Below the pieces are notes generated by a model. The model did no database searches. It had not been told where the DNA came from and saw only the letters and a list, made by a program, of their open reading frames with translations. Below, in pieces: positions 1 to 7,767 of a stretch of DNA of 47,263 bases. This stretch comes from Microbulbifer mangrovi. Its GTDB lineage: Bacteria > Pseudomonadota > Gammaproteobacteria > Pseudomonadales > Cellvibrionaceae. Position 1 is the first letter of the stretch. Every line of letters starts with the position of its first letter. The translations under genes were made by a program, and so were the position numbers. Location of the stretch: assembly GCF_002009015.1 (NCBI RefSeq), contig NZ_LZDE01000326.1, positions 1 through 47,263 of the forward strand, given 5' to 3'.

Positions 1-1101
1 GTCACCGGCGTCGTACCAGCCACCGCGCAGGTCCCGTTCGGTAGAGGCGTCACCGGTGGCGTTGTAGCGGCGGGCCTGGGGATCCTGGCCTTGGCCAAGG
101 TGGCTGGCGCCGTCAGTCCAGCGTGCATCCGCGTAGGGTGCCTGTTTGGCAAAGCCGGCACGCTGGTAATAGAAACTGCGCACGGCGTGTTTCAGTACCG
201 GGCGGTACACATCCGCGGCAATACGGAACACGGGTGATCGCAACTGGTTGCTCTCATCGGCAAGAATGTAGTCGCCTTCCTGGCTCACGGCAGAGAGGTC
301 GATATGCCACACCCGGTCGCCGGAATTATCCGCCGTGGCACCGCCGTTCCAGGTTTGTGGCTGGGTAGTGTGGACCACTTCACCGGAGTCATAGTTGATC
401 ACGTGTATTTCCGATGCGGGCACGTAGCTGTCGGCACTGTCGTATCCCAGCTGCGGGTCGCGTAGCACGGCGACCTTTTCGCTGTCGGGCAGGTAACCGA
501 ACTGGTCAACGGTGATAAAACCGCTCGTCTCATAACTCAGGTAGCCGCTGCCGGCGCCACCGGAGGAAGAAGAAGTGGAGGAGCCCGATGATGAAGAGGA
601 AGACGAGCTGCCCCCGGACGAGCTGGATGAGCTGGACGAAGAGCTCGATGAGGAGCTTGAAGACGAACTGGAAGAGCTGGATGACGATGAAGAGGACGAG
701 CTTGATGAGGATGAGGAAGATGACGAGCCACCGGAAGAACTACCGCCACCGTCTCCATTGACGCTCACGGGTACCGGGGAAATGCCACCCGGGCTCACCA
801 GGAACCCGACGCTGGCCTGGCCGTCGACGGCGATGGTGCTGTTATAGGATGCCGGGCCCACCACATAGTGATTGCCGGTTTGGGAAACCAGTACCCCGTT
901 CCAGATCTGGGTGATCTGGGCATCCAGGTCAAACTCTACGGTCCAGTCGGATAGTGGTGCTGACTCGTCGTTGAGTACAACGATTTCTGCCTGTGCCCCC
1001 TGTCCCCAGTCGTTGGGTATATTCATGCTCGCCTGTGCGGCGAATACCGCCGGTGCTGCGAAGCACACCGTGGCGGATATCAGTAAATGCGAAAGACGCA
1101 T
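1..1101 (-). CDS. GH9 endoglucanase with N-terminal CBM2-like module and polyserine linker (3' end outside window)
   Basis: Secreted cellulase, 367 codons visible. The ATG at 1099-1101 follows a GGAGG ribosome site. Residues 1-22 form a signal peptide (MRLSHLLISATVCFAAPAVFA). Residues about 23-110 resemble a family 2 carbohydrate-binding module (SDWTVEFDL, IWNG, VGFLVSPGG). Residues about 121-186 are an almost pure serine linker, including 37 serines in a row. From about residue 190 comes the Ig-like CelD_N domain (FITVDQFGYLPDSEKVAVL), then the start of a GH9 catalytic domain ending in GGWYDAGD, where the family's catalytic aspartates lie. The frame stays open to base 1, so most of the catalytic domain lies outside. 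Polyserine-linked modular hydrolases are typical of Cellvibrio-group degraders. The endo- or exo-acting mode cannot be read from this part. Confidence 0.9.
   Translation of the reverse strand, partial: MRLSHLLISATVCFAAPAVFAAQASMNIPNDWGQGAQAEIVVLNDESAPLSDWTVEFDLDAQITQIWNGVLVSQTGNHYVVGPASYNSTIAVDGQASVGFLVSPGGISPVPVSVNGDGGGSSSGGSSSSSSSSSSSSSSSSSSSSSSSSSSSSSSSSSSSSSGGSSSSSSSSGSSTSSSSGGAGSGYLSYETSGFITVDQFGYLPDSEKVAVLRDPQLGYDSADSYVPASEIHVINYDSGEVVHTTQPQTWNGGATADNSGDRVWHIDLSAVSQEGDYILADESNQLRSPVFRIAADVYRPVLKHAVRSFYYQRAGFAKQAPYADARWTDGASHLGQGQDPQARRYNATGDASTERDLRGGWYDAGD
616..726 (-). repeat. Uninterrupted 37-serine tract in the cellulase linker
   Basis: Thirty-seven consecutive serine codons, using all six serine codons (TCN and AGY) with no fixed period. 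Flanking glycine-containing serine stretches extend the linker to about positions 543-741. Such linkers are flexible spacers between binding and catalytic modules. Confidence 0.9.
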
Positions 1102-1130
1102 TGCCGGAACCTCCGTTTTCTCTCTGTTTA

Positions 1131-1170
1131 TATAAAAAAATCCCATCAGGCCGCGCGGCCAAATTTGGGA
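1131..1170 (-). terminator. Hairpin plus T-tract in the leader of the GH9 gene (possible attenuator)
   Basis: On the minus strand, TCCCA (1170-1166) pairs with TGGGA (1145-1141) around an inner GGCC/GGCC palindrome (1149-1160). It is followed directly by seven T's (1140-1134). This looks like an intrinsic terminator only about 30 bases upstream of the cellulase start codon. The nearest upstream minus-strand gene, aceA, already has its own terminator at 1292-1320. It may therefore act on a leader transcript of the cellulase itself, or end an unseen short RNA. The internal loop makes the stem imperfect. Confidence 0.45.
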
Positions 1171-1291
1171 TTCATATGAAATGTATGATTTATTGACGTG
1201 CGAATACCTGGACTGGCCGCACAGATCGCCAAAAAGCGTTGAGAAGTGGAACGGGGGTCACGGGAGCTGGTTTAAATACGCGCAAGACAGG

Positions 1292-1320
1292 CAAAAAAAT
1301 GGGCCGCATGATGCGGCCCG
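1292..1320 (-). terminator. Rho-independent terminator of aceA
   Basis: On the minus strand, GGGCCGCAT-CATGCGGCCC (1319-1301) is a near-perfect stem followed by a run of T's (1300-1293). It lies 43 bases after the aceA stop codon. Confidence 0.85.
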
Positions 1321-1362
1321 AAGTGAGTGAAGCGATTTCTCAGGGACACTCGTTGAAAGCGA

Positions 1363-2961
1363 TCAGCCGAACTGGTTCATGGTGTTGTCTTTACCAGCAG
1401 CTTTCAGCGCGGCTTCACCGGCGAAGTACTCTTTGTGGTCGTCGCCCATGTCCGAGCCGGCCATGTTCTGGTGCTTCACGCAGGCGATGCCCTGACGGAT
1501 TTCCTTGCGCTGTACGCCCTCGACGTAACCCAGCATGCCTTTCTCACCGAAGTACTCCTTGGCCAGGTTGTCCGTAGACAGTGCCGCGGTGTGGTAGGTC
1601 GGCAGGGTGATGAGGTGGTGGAAGATACCAGCCTCGCGCGCCGCATCTGCCTGGAAGGTACGGATTTTGTTATCCGCCTCTTTGGACAGTTCGGTCTCGT
1701 CGTATTCTGCGCTCATCAAGTTGTCGCGCTCGTACGCGGAAACATCCTTACCTTCTTCCTTCCAGGCATCGAATACCTGCTGGCGGAAGTTCAGGGTCCA
1801 GTTGAAGGACGGGCTGTTGTTGTACACCAGTTTCGCGTCCGGCACCTGCTTGCGAATCTCATCCATCATGCCGCCGATCTGACGAACGTGGGGCTTCTCG
1901 GTTTCGATCCAGATCAGGTCAGCGCCGTTTTGCAGGGAGGTTACGCTGTCGAGTACGCAGCGGGCTTCACCGGTGCCTTTCTTGAACTGGAACAGGTTGG
2001 ATGCCAGACGCTTCGGACGCAGCAGCTTGCCGTTGCGATTGATGATCACATCGCCATTTTTCAGATCGGCTTCGGAAACTTCCTCGCAATCCAGGAAGGC
2101 GTTGTACTGGTCGCCCAGATCGCCCGGCTCTTTGGTTACCGCGATCTGTTTTGTCAGGCCGGCACCCAGGGAGTCGGTACGTGCAACGATCACACCGTTG
2201 TCGACACCCAGCTCGAGGAAGGCGTAACGTACAGCGCGGATCTTGGCCAGGAAGTCCTCGTGGGGTACGGTCACTTTACCGTCCTGGTGACCACACTGCT
2301 TCTCGTCGGAAACCTGGTTCTCGATCTGGATACAGCAGGCACCGGCTTCGATCATTTTCTTGGCCAGCAGGTAGGTGGCTTCCGCGTTACCGAAGCCAGC
2401 GTCGATATCGGCGATGATCGGCACCACGTGGGTTACATGGTTATCGATTTTGTTCTGAATCGCCTTGGCAGCCACTTCGTCGCCAGCTTCGCGGGCTGCA
2501 TCCAGCTCGCGGAACAGGCCGCCAAGTTCGCGGGCGTCGGCCTGGCGCAGGAAGGTGTACAGCTCTTCGATCAGTGCAGCAACAGAAGTCTTTTCGTGCA
2601 TGGACTGGTCGGGCAGGGGGCCAAACTCACTGCGCAGGGCGGCAACCATCCAGCCGGACAGGTACAGGTAGCGGCGGTCGGTCTTGCCTTCGAAGTGTTT
2701 CTTGATGGAAATCATTTTCTGCTGGCCGATGAATCCGTGCCAGCAACCCAGCGACTGGGTGTACTTGGAGGAGTCCTTGTCGTAGGCAGCCATGTCCTTG
2801 CGCATGATATCGGCAGTGTACTTGGCGATGTCCAGGCCGTTTTTGAACTTGTTCTGCAGACGCATACGCGCAACAGATTCCGGGCTGATGGCATCCCAGC
2901 TGCTGCCGTTCTTGTCACAGAGCTTTGCTGCCGCTTCGATTTCTTGAGAGTAAGTGGACAT
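1363..2961 (-). CDS. aceA: Isocitrate lyase
   Basis: Splits isocitrate into glyoxylate and succinate, the first step of the glyoxylate shunt in the cytoplasm. The product is 532 residues, the size of the long isocitrate lyase form of Pseudomonas-type gammaproteobacteria rather than the shorter E. coli form. The catalytic loop reads KQCGHQDGKVTVP with its cysteine near residue 223. The substrate and metal-binding stretch VPIIADIDAGFGN and the C-terminal MAGSDMGDDHKEYF are present. I chose the ATG at 2959-2961 (MSTYSQEIEAAAKLC) because GAGGAAA precedes it. The frame is open for 27 more codons upstream, but these look like leader sequence. It is divergent from a LysR gene, with malate synthase beyond it. 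Confidence 0.97.
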   Translation of the reverse strand: MSTYSQEIEAAAKLCDKNGSSWDAISPESVARMRLQNKFKNGLDIAKYTADIMRKDMAAYDKDSSKYTQSLGCWHGFIGQQKMISIKKHFEGKTDRRYLYLSGWMVAALRSEFGPLPDQSMHEKTSVAALIEELYTFLRQADARELGGLFRELDAAREAGDEVAAKAIQNKIDNHVTHVVPIIADIDAGFGNAEATYLLAKKMIEAGACCIQIENQVSDEKQCGHQDGKVTVPHEDFLAKIRAVRYAFLELGVDNGVIVARTDSLGAGLTKQIAVTKEPGDLGDQYNAFLDCEEVSEADLKNGDVIINRNGKLLRPKRLASNLFQFKKGTGEARCVLDSVTSLQNGADLIWIETEKPHVRQIGGMMDEIRKQVPDAKLVYNNSPSFNWTLNFRQQVFDAWKEEGKDVSAYERDNLMSAEYDETELSKEADNKIRTFQADAAREAGIFHHLITLPTYHTAALSTDNLAKEYFGEKGMLGYVEGVQRKEIRQGIACVKHQNMAGSDMGDDHKEYFAGEAALKAAGKDNTMNQFG

Positions 2962-3168
2962 GCTGTGTTTCCTCAAATTTCCTCGAATTTCTTCGAAAAG
3001 GTGACTGCGGTTAGGTTGTGCGTATCGTAGGAGTGCTGGCATAATTTGGCTAATTTATTGTTCTGATTCTCGCTATCCAAATAGTGAATATTTGCCTGAA
3101 CCCCTTGGTAACACTGAACTGACAACAACCTGATCCCGGCCAGTAGTGCCGGCCGAGAGCCCCCGCCC
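2962..3168. promoter_or_regulatory. aceA/lysR divergent control region with a candidate LysR-type dyad
   Basis: This 207-base spacer must hold the promoters of aceA and the LysR gene. An imperfect dyad CGCTAT-CCAA-ATAGTG at 3071-3086 (5 of 6 arm bases match) is a candidate regulator site. I could not assign a convincing -35/-10 pair for either direction. The binding-site call is inference. Confidence 0.35.
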
Positions 3169-4104
3169 ATGAATCTGGAAAGAGCTGATCTAAACCTGCT
3201 GGTCTACCTCGATGTCCTGCTGCGCGAGCGCAACGTCACCCGTGCCGCCAACCAGCTGGGACTGTCCCAGCCCGCTATGAGTAATGGCCTGAAACGCCTG
3301 CGCGAACTGTTCGGCGACCCGCTCCTGGTGCGTACCCGGGAGGGCATGATGCCCACCGAGCGCGCCATGGAGCTGCAGCCCATGGTACGCGAGGCGCTTG
3401 CCGCGATTGACCAGGTGATCCAGCCCAATCGGGATTTTGCGCCGGCAGATGCCCGTCGCACCTTCCGAATCATGGCGAGTGACTACGCGGAATCCACACT
3501 AATACCGCCGCTACTAAAACAATTACGCGTCAGTGCTCCTGGTATCAGTCTAGACATCATGACGCCCAGTGACGTGAGCTTTGTGGATGTGGAACAGGGC
3601 AAGGTGGACATGGTCATCAACCGCTTTGACTCCATGCCGCAGAGCTTCCACCAGGCGACTATCTGGAGTGACACCTTCTCCTGTGCGATGCGTACGGATA
3701 ACCCGATACTGCAGGACTACAATCTGGAGAGTTATCTGAACGCACAGCACATCTGGGTCAGCAAAACCGGCATGGGTGTGGGTGTTGGGGTGAATCCGGA
3801 AGATGTGCAGCGCCTGGGGTGGGTGGATGAAGCCATCGGCCGCCTGGGACAGAAGCGCGATATTTCGGTATTTACCCGTCACTATCAGGTGGCCATGCTG
3901 TTGGCTGAGCAGAGCGATCTGATCGTCACCGTGCCGACCCGTCTGGCCCAGCTTGCAACCAGCAATCCCCGGGTGGCACTCCGGGAACCGCCACTGAAGA
4001 TACCGCCTCTGGAGCTGAAAATGGCCTGGAGCCCACTGCTGCAGCAGAGCGCGCCACACCGCTGGATGCGGCGTCTGATTCTCGATGTAGGGCGCCAATT
4101 GTAA
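3169..4104 (+). CDS. LysR-family transcriptional regulator, divergent from aceA
   Basis: 311 residues, standard LysR length. The N-terminal winged helix-turn-helix is clear at residues about 5-65 (LNLLVYLDVLLRERNVTRAA, LSQPAMSNGLKRLRELFGDPLL). It is followed by a linker helix and an effector-binding domain from about residue 90 (RTFRIMASDYAE). LysR regulators usually act on a divergent neighbour, and this gene lies between aceA and glcB, so control of the glyoxylate shunt is the natural guess. The effector is unknown. The ATG at 3169 is the start of the HTH homology, although its ribosome site is weak. The gene ends 129 bases before glcB. Confidence 0.92.
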   Translation: MNLERADLNLLVYLDVLLRERNVTRAANQLGLSQPAMSNGLKRLRELFGDPLLVRTREGMMPTERAMELQPMVREALAAIDQVIQPNRDFAPADARRTFRIMASDYAESTLIPPLLKQLRVSAPGISLDIMTPSDVSFVDVEQGKVDMVINRFDSMPQSFHQATIWSDTFSCAMRTDNPILQDYNLESYLNAQHIWVSKTGMGVGVGVNPEDVQRLGWVDEAIGRLGQKRDISVFTRHYQVAMLLAEQSDLIVTVPTRLAQLATSNPRVALREPPLKIPPLELKMAWSPLLQQSAPHRWMRRLILDVGRQL

Positions 4105-4118
4105 CGGGGGTTGGCGGC

Positions 4119-4158
4119 TATAATTCATTTTGAGAATATCGAAGATAGTGCCTATAAA
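4119..4158 (+). promoter_or_regulatory. Candidate sigma-70 promoter(s) of glcB
   Basis: TTGAGA (4130-4135) and TATAAA (4153-4158) are separated by exactly 17 bases. A perfect TATAAT also lies at 4119-4124, though its -35 is poor. Initiation near 4165 would give a leader of about 70 bases before the glcB ATG. The short dyad TATC-GAA-GATA at 4137-4147 lies between the -35 and the -10, where a regulator could act. Confidence 0.5.
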
Positions 4159-4233
4159 TTAGCGATATGTAACTTTCCCTGTTTAGAATGCCGCAACTCA
4201 CCAGTCCCTAGCACCAGTACCAAGAGGTCAGAC

Positions 4234-6408
4234 ATGACGGAAAGAATCCGTATTGGCGGTCTGCAGATCGCCTCAGAGCTTCACGCATTGATTGCACAGG
4301 AAGTGATTCCCGGCACCGGGGTCGACGCCGATGTGTTCTGGGCGGAATTCGAAAAAATTGTCAACGACCTTGCACCGGTAAACCGCGCGTTGCTGGCCAA
4401 ACGCGACGATATCCAGGCCCGTATGGACCGGTGGTACAGCGACAACCCCGAGGGTTACAAGGATCTCGAAGCCTACAAGGCGTTCCTGAAAGAGATCGGA
4501 TATCTGGTCGATGAACCGGCGGACTTCACCGCAACCACCGAGAATGTGGATGCCGAAATCGCCACCATGGCCGGTCCCCAGCTGGTGGTGCCGGTGATGA
4601 ATGCCCGCTACGCGCTGAATGCCGCCAACGCCCGTTGGGGCAGTCTGTACGATGCGCTGTATGGCACCGACGTGATCAGCGAAGACGGCGGCGCGGAGAA
4701 AACCGGTGAGTACAACCCGGTGCGCGGTGACAAGGTGATTGCTTACGGCCGCGAGTTTCTCGACCAGGCGGCGCCGCTAAACGGGGCGAGCCACACGGAC
4801 GTGCGCGAGTACCGGATCAACGGCTCCCTGTTCGAAGTTTCCCTGCGCAATGGCAAGGTTGCGGTGCTGCAGAACAGTCGCCAGTTTATCGGTTACCGCG
4901 GCCCTCAGGAGGCACCCGAGGCGCTGCTGCTGGCCCACAATGGTCTGCATTTTGAAATCCAGATCGATCGCGAAAGCCCCATCGGCAAAACCGACAAGGC
5001 CGGTGTAAAAGACATTCTTGTGGAATCCGCGCTCACCACCATCATGGATTGCGAGGATTCTGTGGCCGCGGTCGACGCCGAGGACAAGGTTGTGGTGTAC
5101 CGCAACTGGCTCGGCCTGATGAAAGGCGATCTTCAGGAAAAGGTCAGCAAGGGCGGCAAGGAAATCCTGCGAACTCTGAACCCGGACCGCGAATACAGTG
5201 GTGTGGAAGGCGGCAAGGTAACCCTGCCGGGTCGCAGCCTGATGTTCGTGCGCAATGTGGGTCACCTGATGACCAACGATGCGGTGCTCGATAAAGATGG
5301 CAATGAAGTGCCCGAGGGCATCCTCGATGGCATGATCACCAGCCTGATCGCCATGCACGATCTGCGTGGCAATGGCCCGCTGAAAAACTCTCGCAGTGGC
5401 AGTGTGTATATCGTAAAACCGAAGATGCATGGCCCCGAGGAGGTTGCATTCGCCAACACCCTGTTTGATCGCATTGAAGACGCGCTGGGGCTTGCCCGTA
5501 ATACCCTGAAAATGGGCATCATGGATGAGGAGCGCCGTACCACGGTCAACCTTAAAGCCTGTATTGCAGCTGCCAAGTCGCGTGTCGTGTTCATCAACAC
5601 CGGCTTCCTGGACCGCACCGGTGACGAGATCCACACCTCGATGCTGGCCGGACCGATGATTCGCAAGGGCGACATGAAGCAGTCCAAGTGGATTTCTGCC
5701 TACGAGGACTGGAACGTAGACACGGGGCTGGCCACCGGACTGAAAGGGCGCGCCCAGATCGGTAAAGGTATGTGGCCAATCCCGGATCAGATGTCGGCGA
5801 TGATGCAGGCAAAAATTGCCCATCCCCTGGCGGGCGCGAATACCGCGTGGGTCCCTTCGCCGACCGCGGCGACCCTGCATGCCCTGCATTATCACAAAGT
5901 CGATGTGGCTGAAGTTCAGCAAGAACTGGCAGCGCGTAAACCGGCGAGCCTGGATGACATCCTTACCGTGCCGGTCGCATCAAATCCGCAGTGGAGTGGT
6001 GACGAAATCCAGCGTGAGTTGGACAACAACGCGCAGGGTATTCTTGGCTACGTGGTGCGCTGGATCGATCAGGGGGTAGGCTGCTCCAAGGTTCCGGACA
6101 TTAACGATGTGGGGCTGATGGAAGACCGCGCCACACTGCGTATTTCGTCCCAGCATATCGCCAACTGGTTGAAGCAGGGCATCTGTACCCGGGCGCAGGT
6201 CGAGGAAACCATGCAGCGCATGGCGGCCGTGGTGGATCGCCAGAATGCCGGTGATGCCGCCTACCGCGATATGGCGCCAAACTTTGATCAGAGTATCGCT
6301 TTCAAGGCTGCCTGCGAGCTGGTGTTTGAGGGGTGCAGTCAACCTAACGGTTATACCGAGCCGGTCCTGCATCGCCGTCGCCGCGAATTCAAGGCCAGTC
6401 AGCCTTGA
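4234..6408 (+). CDS. glcB: Malate synthase G
   Basis: Condenses glyoxylate with acetyl-CoA to give malate, completing the glyoxylate shunt begun by AceA. The product is 724 residues, the usual length of isoform G. Family stretches are visible: [60 protein letters not shown], and the C-terminal [21 protein letters not shown], which carries the catalytic aspartate of the family. The ATG at 4234 follows an AAGAGG site and starts [13 protein letters not shown], as expected. The 41 upstream in-frame codons match no family sequence. The gene ends at a strong terminator. Confidence 0.97.
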   Translation: MTERIRIGGLQIASELHALIAQEVIPGTGVDADVFWAEFEKIVNDLAPVNRALLAKRDDIQARMDRWYSDNPEGYKDLEAYKAFLKEIGYLVDEPADFTATTENVDAEIATMAGPQLVVPVMNARYALNAANARWGSLYDALYGTDVISEDGGAEKTGEYNPVRGDKVIAYGREFLDQAAPLNGASHTDVREYRINGSLFEVSLRNGKVAVLQNSRQFIGYRGPQEAPEALLLAHNGLHFEIQIDRESPIGKTDKAGVKDILVESALTTIMDCEDSVAAVDAEDKVVVYRNWLGLMKGDLQEKVSKGGKEILRTLNPDREYSGVEGGKVTLPGRSLMFVRNVGHLMTNDAVLDKDGNEVPEGILDGMITSLIAMHDLRGNGPLKNSRSGSVYIVKPKMHGPEEVAFANTLFDRIEDALGLARNTLKMGIMDEERRTTVNLKACIAAAKSRVVFINTGFLDRTGDEIHTSMLAGPMIRKGDMKQSKWISAYEDWNVDTGLATGLKGRAQIGKGMWPIPDQMSAMMQAKIAHPLAGANTAWVPSPTAATLHALHYHKVDVAEVQQELAARKPASLDDILTVPVASNPQWSGDEIQRELDNNAQGILGYVVRWIDQGVGCSKVPDINDVGLMEDRATLRISSQHIANWLKQGICTRAQVEETMQRMAAVVDRQNAGDAAYRDMAPNFDQSIAFKAACELVFEGCSQPNGYTEPVLHRRRREFKASQP

Positions 6409-6455
6409 TCCGGTAGCGGATTCCCTGTGAAAAGCAGACCGACATGAAATAAAAT

Positions 6456-6483
6456 GCCCCGCCGCGCGCGGGGCTTTTTATTT
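6456..6483 (+). terminator. Rho-independent terminator of glcB
   Basis: GCCCCGC-CGCGC-GCGGGGC (6456-6474) forms a perfect 7-bp stem followed by TTTTTATTT. It lies 48 bases after the glcB stop. Confidence 0.9.
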
Positions 6484-6537
6484 GTGTAAGCTGGCTGTAG
6501 TCGACAATACGATCCAGCAACTACGGAAGGAATCAGC

Positions 6538-6858
6538 ATGCTCAAAACCACCACTCCCACTGTCGAAGGTCGCCAGATCGAGGACTATCTCGGCGTGGTC
6601 GTCGGCGAGGCCATTCTCGGCGCCAATATCTTCAAGGACATCTTCGGCTCCATTACCGACATCATCGGGGGGCGTTCTGGCTCCTACGAACGGGAAATGG
6701 CCAAGGCGCGCAAAATAGCCTTTGCGGAAATTGAGGCGCAGACCCGTTCCCTGGGCGGCAATGCCATCGTCGGTATCGATCTGGATTACGAGGTGGTTGG
6801 CCAAAATGGTGGCATGATGATGGTCAGCGTCAGTGGCACCGCGGTAAGAATTCGCTAA
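6538..6858 (+). CDS. YbjQ-family (UPF0145, DUF74) small protein
   Basis: 106 residues, the full length of the YbjQ family. Members are described as putative heavy-metal-binding, pentamer-forming proteins, but their physiological role is not settled. Family features are visible: the N-terminal [19 protein letters not shown], the central [19 protein letters not shown] helix, and [15 protein letters not shown] followed by [18 protein letters not shown] site precedes the ATG. It stands between the glcB terminator and fdhD, with 60 bases to fdhD, so it could share a transcript with the oxidoreductase pair. No functional link is evident. Confidence 0.88.
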   Translation: MLKTTTPTVEGRQIEDYLGVVVGEAILGANIFKDIFGSITDIIGGRSGSYEREMAKARKIAFAEIEAQTRSLGGNAIVGIDLDYEVVGQNGGMMMVSVSGTAVRIR

Positions 6859-6918
6859 AAGATTCGCGTAAAGGTTTTGCGGATCGACCGAGCTGACCGG
6901 TGGTATTGATAGGTGGTT

Positions 6919-7767
6919 ATGATTGATAGCAGCAAGCACAACGACGAGCATTACCTGTTACTGAAAACTGCCGGGGTACCTCTCGAAGGTCAGCAACCGC
7001 TGGCACAGGAGGTGGCGGTTGCTTTTTGCTACAACGGCATCAGTCACGCAGTGATGATGGCGTCTCCCGGCGCGCTGGAGGATTTCGCGCTCGGGTTCAG
7101 TCTTACCAGTGGTGTCATCTCGCACCCGGATCAACTTCTGGATCTCGATGTCAGTCTGCAGGAAGACAGTGTCGTCCTGGATATGACGCTCAATCAGCGC
7201 ACCCTGAATCAGCTCAAAGTCTCGCGAAGAACCATGGCTGGCACCAGCAGCTGCGGCCTGTGTGGCGTCGATGCACTTGCCCAGGCGCTGAAACCCATCA
7301 CCCATTCACCCGGGATAAACTTCAACCAGCTGCCACCTGCGGAACAGATTTCCGGTTTGCGCGCGCGTTTTCAGAATGCCCAGCAACACTTGCATTCCAG
7401 TGGCGCAATGCACGCAGCGATTTACGTTGACGAGCGTGGCGAGACGCGATTCTGTCGCGAGGATATCGGTCGCCACAATGCGCTGGATAAATTGATTGGG
7501 GCCTGCGTGTGTGAGGGTATTGATATGCGACAAGGTTTCGTCGCCATCACCAGTCGCTGCAGTCTCGAATTGGTCCAGAAATCCGTGTGTAGCGGGGTGA
7601 GCACCCTGGTCAGCCTCGCGTCTCCATCAGATATGGCGGTACGCTGGGCGCGAAAATATTATCTCAATCTGTTGCACCAACCTGTACAGGGCCCGGCGCG
7701 ACTTTACAGTGGCCGCGGAATAGATCCTGGCTCAGAACCTAATTCACCCGCCGAGGTATCTCAATGA
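6919..7767 (+). CDS. fdhD: FdhD, sulfurtransferase for molybdenum-cofactor maturation of formate-dehydrogenase-like enzymes
   Basis: FdhD carries sulfur from a cysteine desulfurase to the bis-MGD cofactor, giving the sulfido ligand needed by formate-dehydrogenase-like enzymes. The conserved CxxC is seen as SSCGLCG (Cys112 and Cys115). Other family stretches are ALEDFALGFSLTSGVI, GAMHAAIYV, CREDIGRHNALDKLIGA and SRCSLELVQKSV. I place the start at the ATG at 6919, next to AGGTGG; a GTG at 6913 is in frame and would add two residues. The stop overlaps the next gene's ATG (ATGA at 7764-7767), which suggests translational coupling with its likely client enzyme. Confidence 0.93.
   Translation: MIDSSKHNDEHYLLLKTAGVPLEGQQPLAQEVAVAFCYNGISHAVMMASPGALEDFALGFSLTSGVISHPDQLLDLDVSLQEDSVVLDMTLNQRTLNQLKVSRRTMAGTSSCGLCGVDALAQALKPITHSPGINFNQLPPAEQISGLRARFQNAQQHLHSSGAMHAAIYVDERGETRFCREDIGRHNALDKLIGACVCEGIDMRQGFVAITSRCSLELVQKSVCSGVSTLVSLASPSDMAVRWARKYYLNLLHQPVQGPARLYSGRGIDPGSEPNSPAEVSQ

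Noticed and set aside
616-726. Possible simple-sequence DNA repeat or CRISPR-like array
   Set aside because: There is no fixed unit or spacer. The pattern is explained by serine codons.
575-847. Plus-strand frame coding an almost purely Asp/Glu protein
   Set aside because: It is only the complement of the serine codons of the cellulase linker.
1435-3030. Plus-strand open frame of 531 codons opposite aceA
   Set aside because: It mirrors a certain isocitrate lyase gene. The translation has no family motifs, and long antisense frames are common in GC-rich genes.
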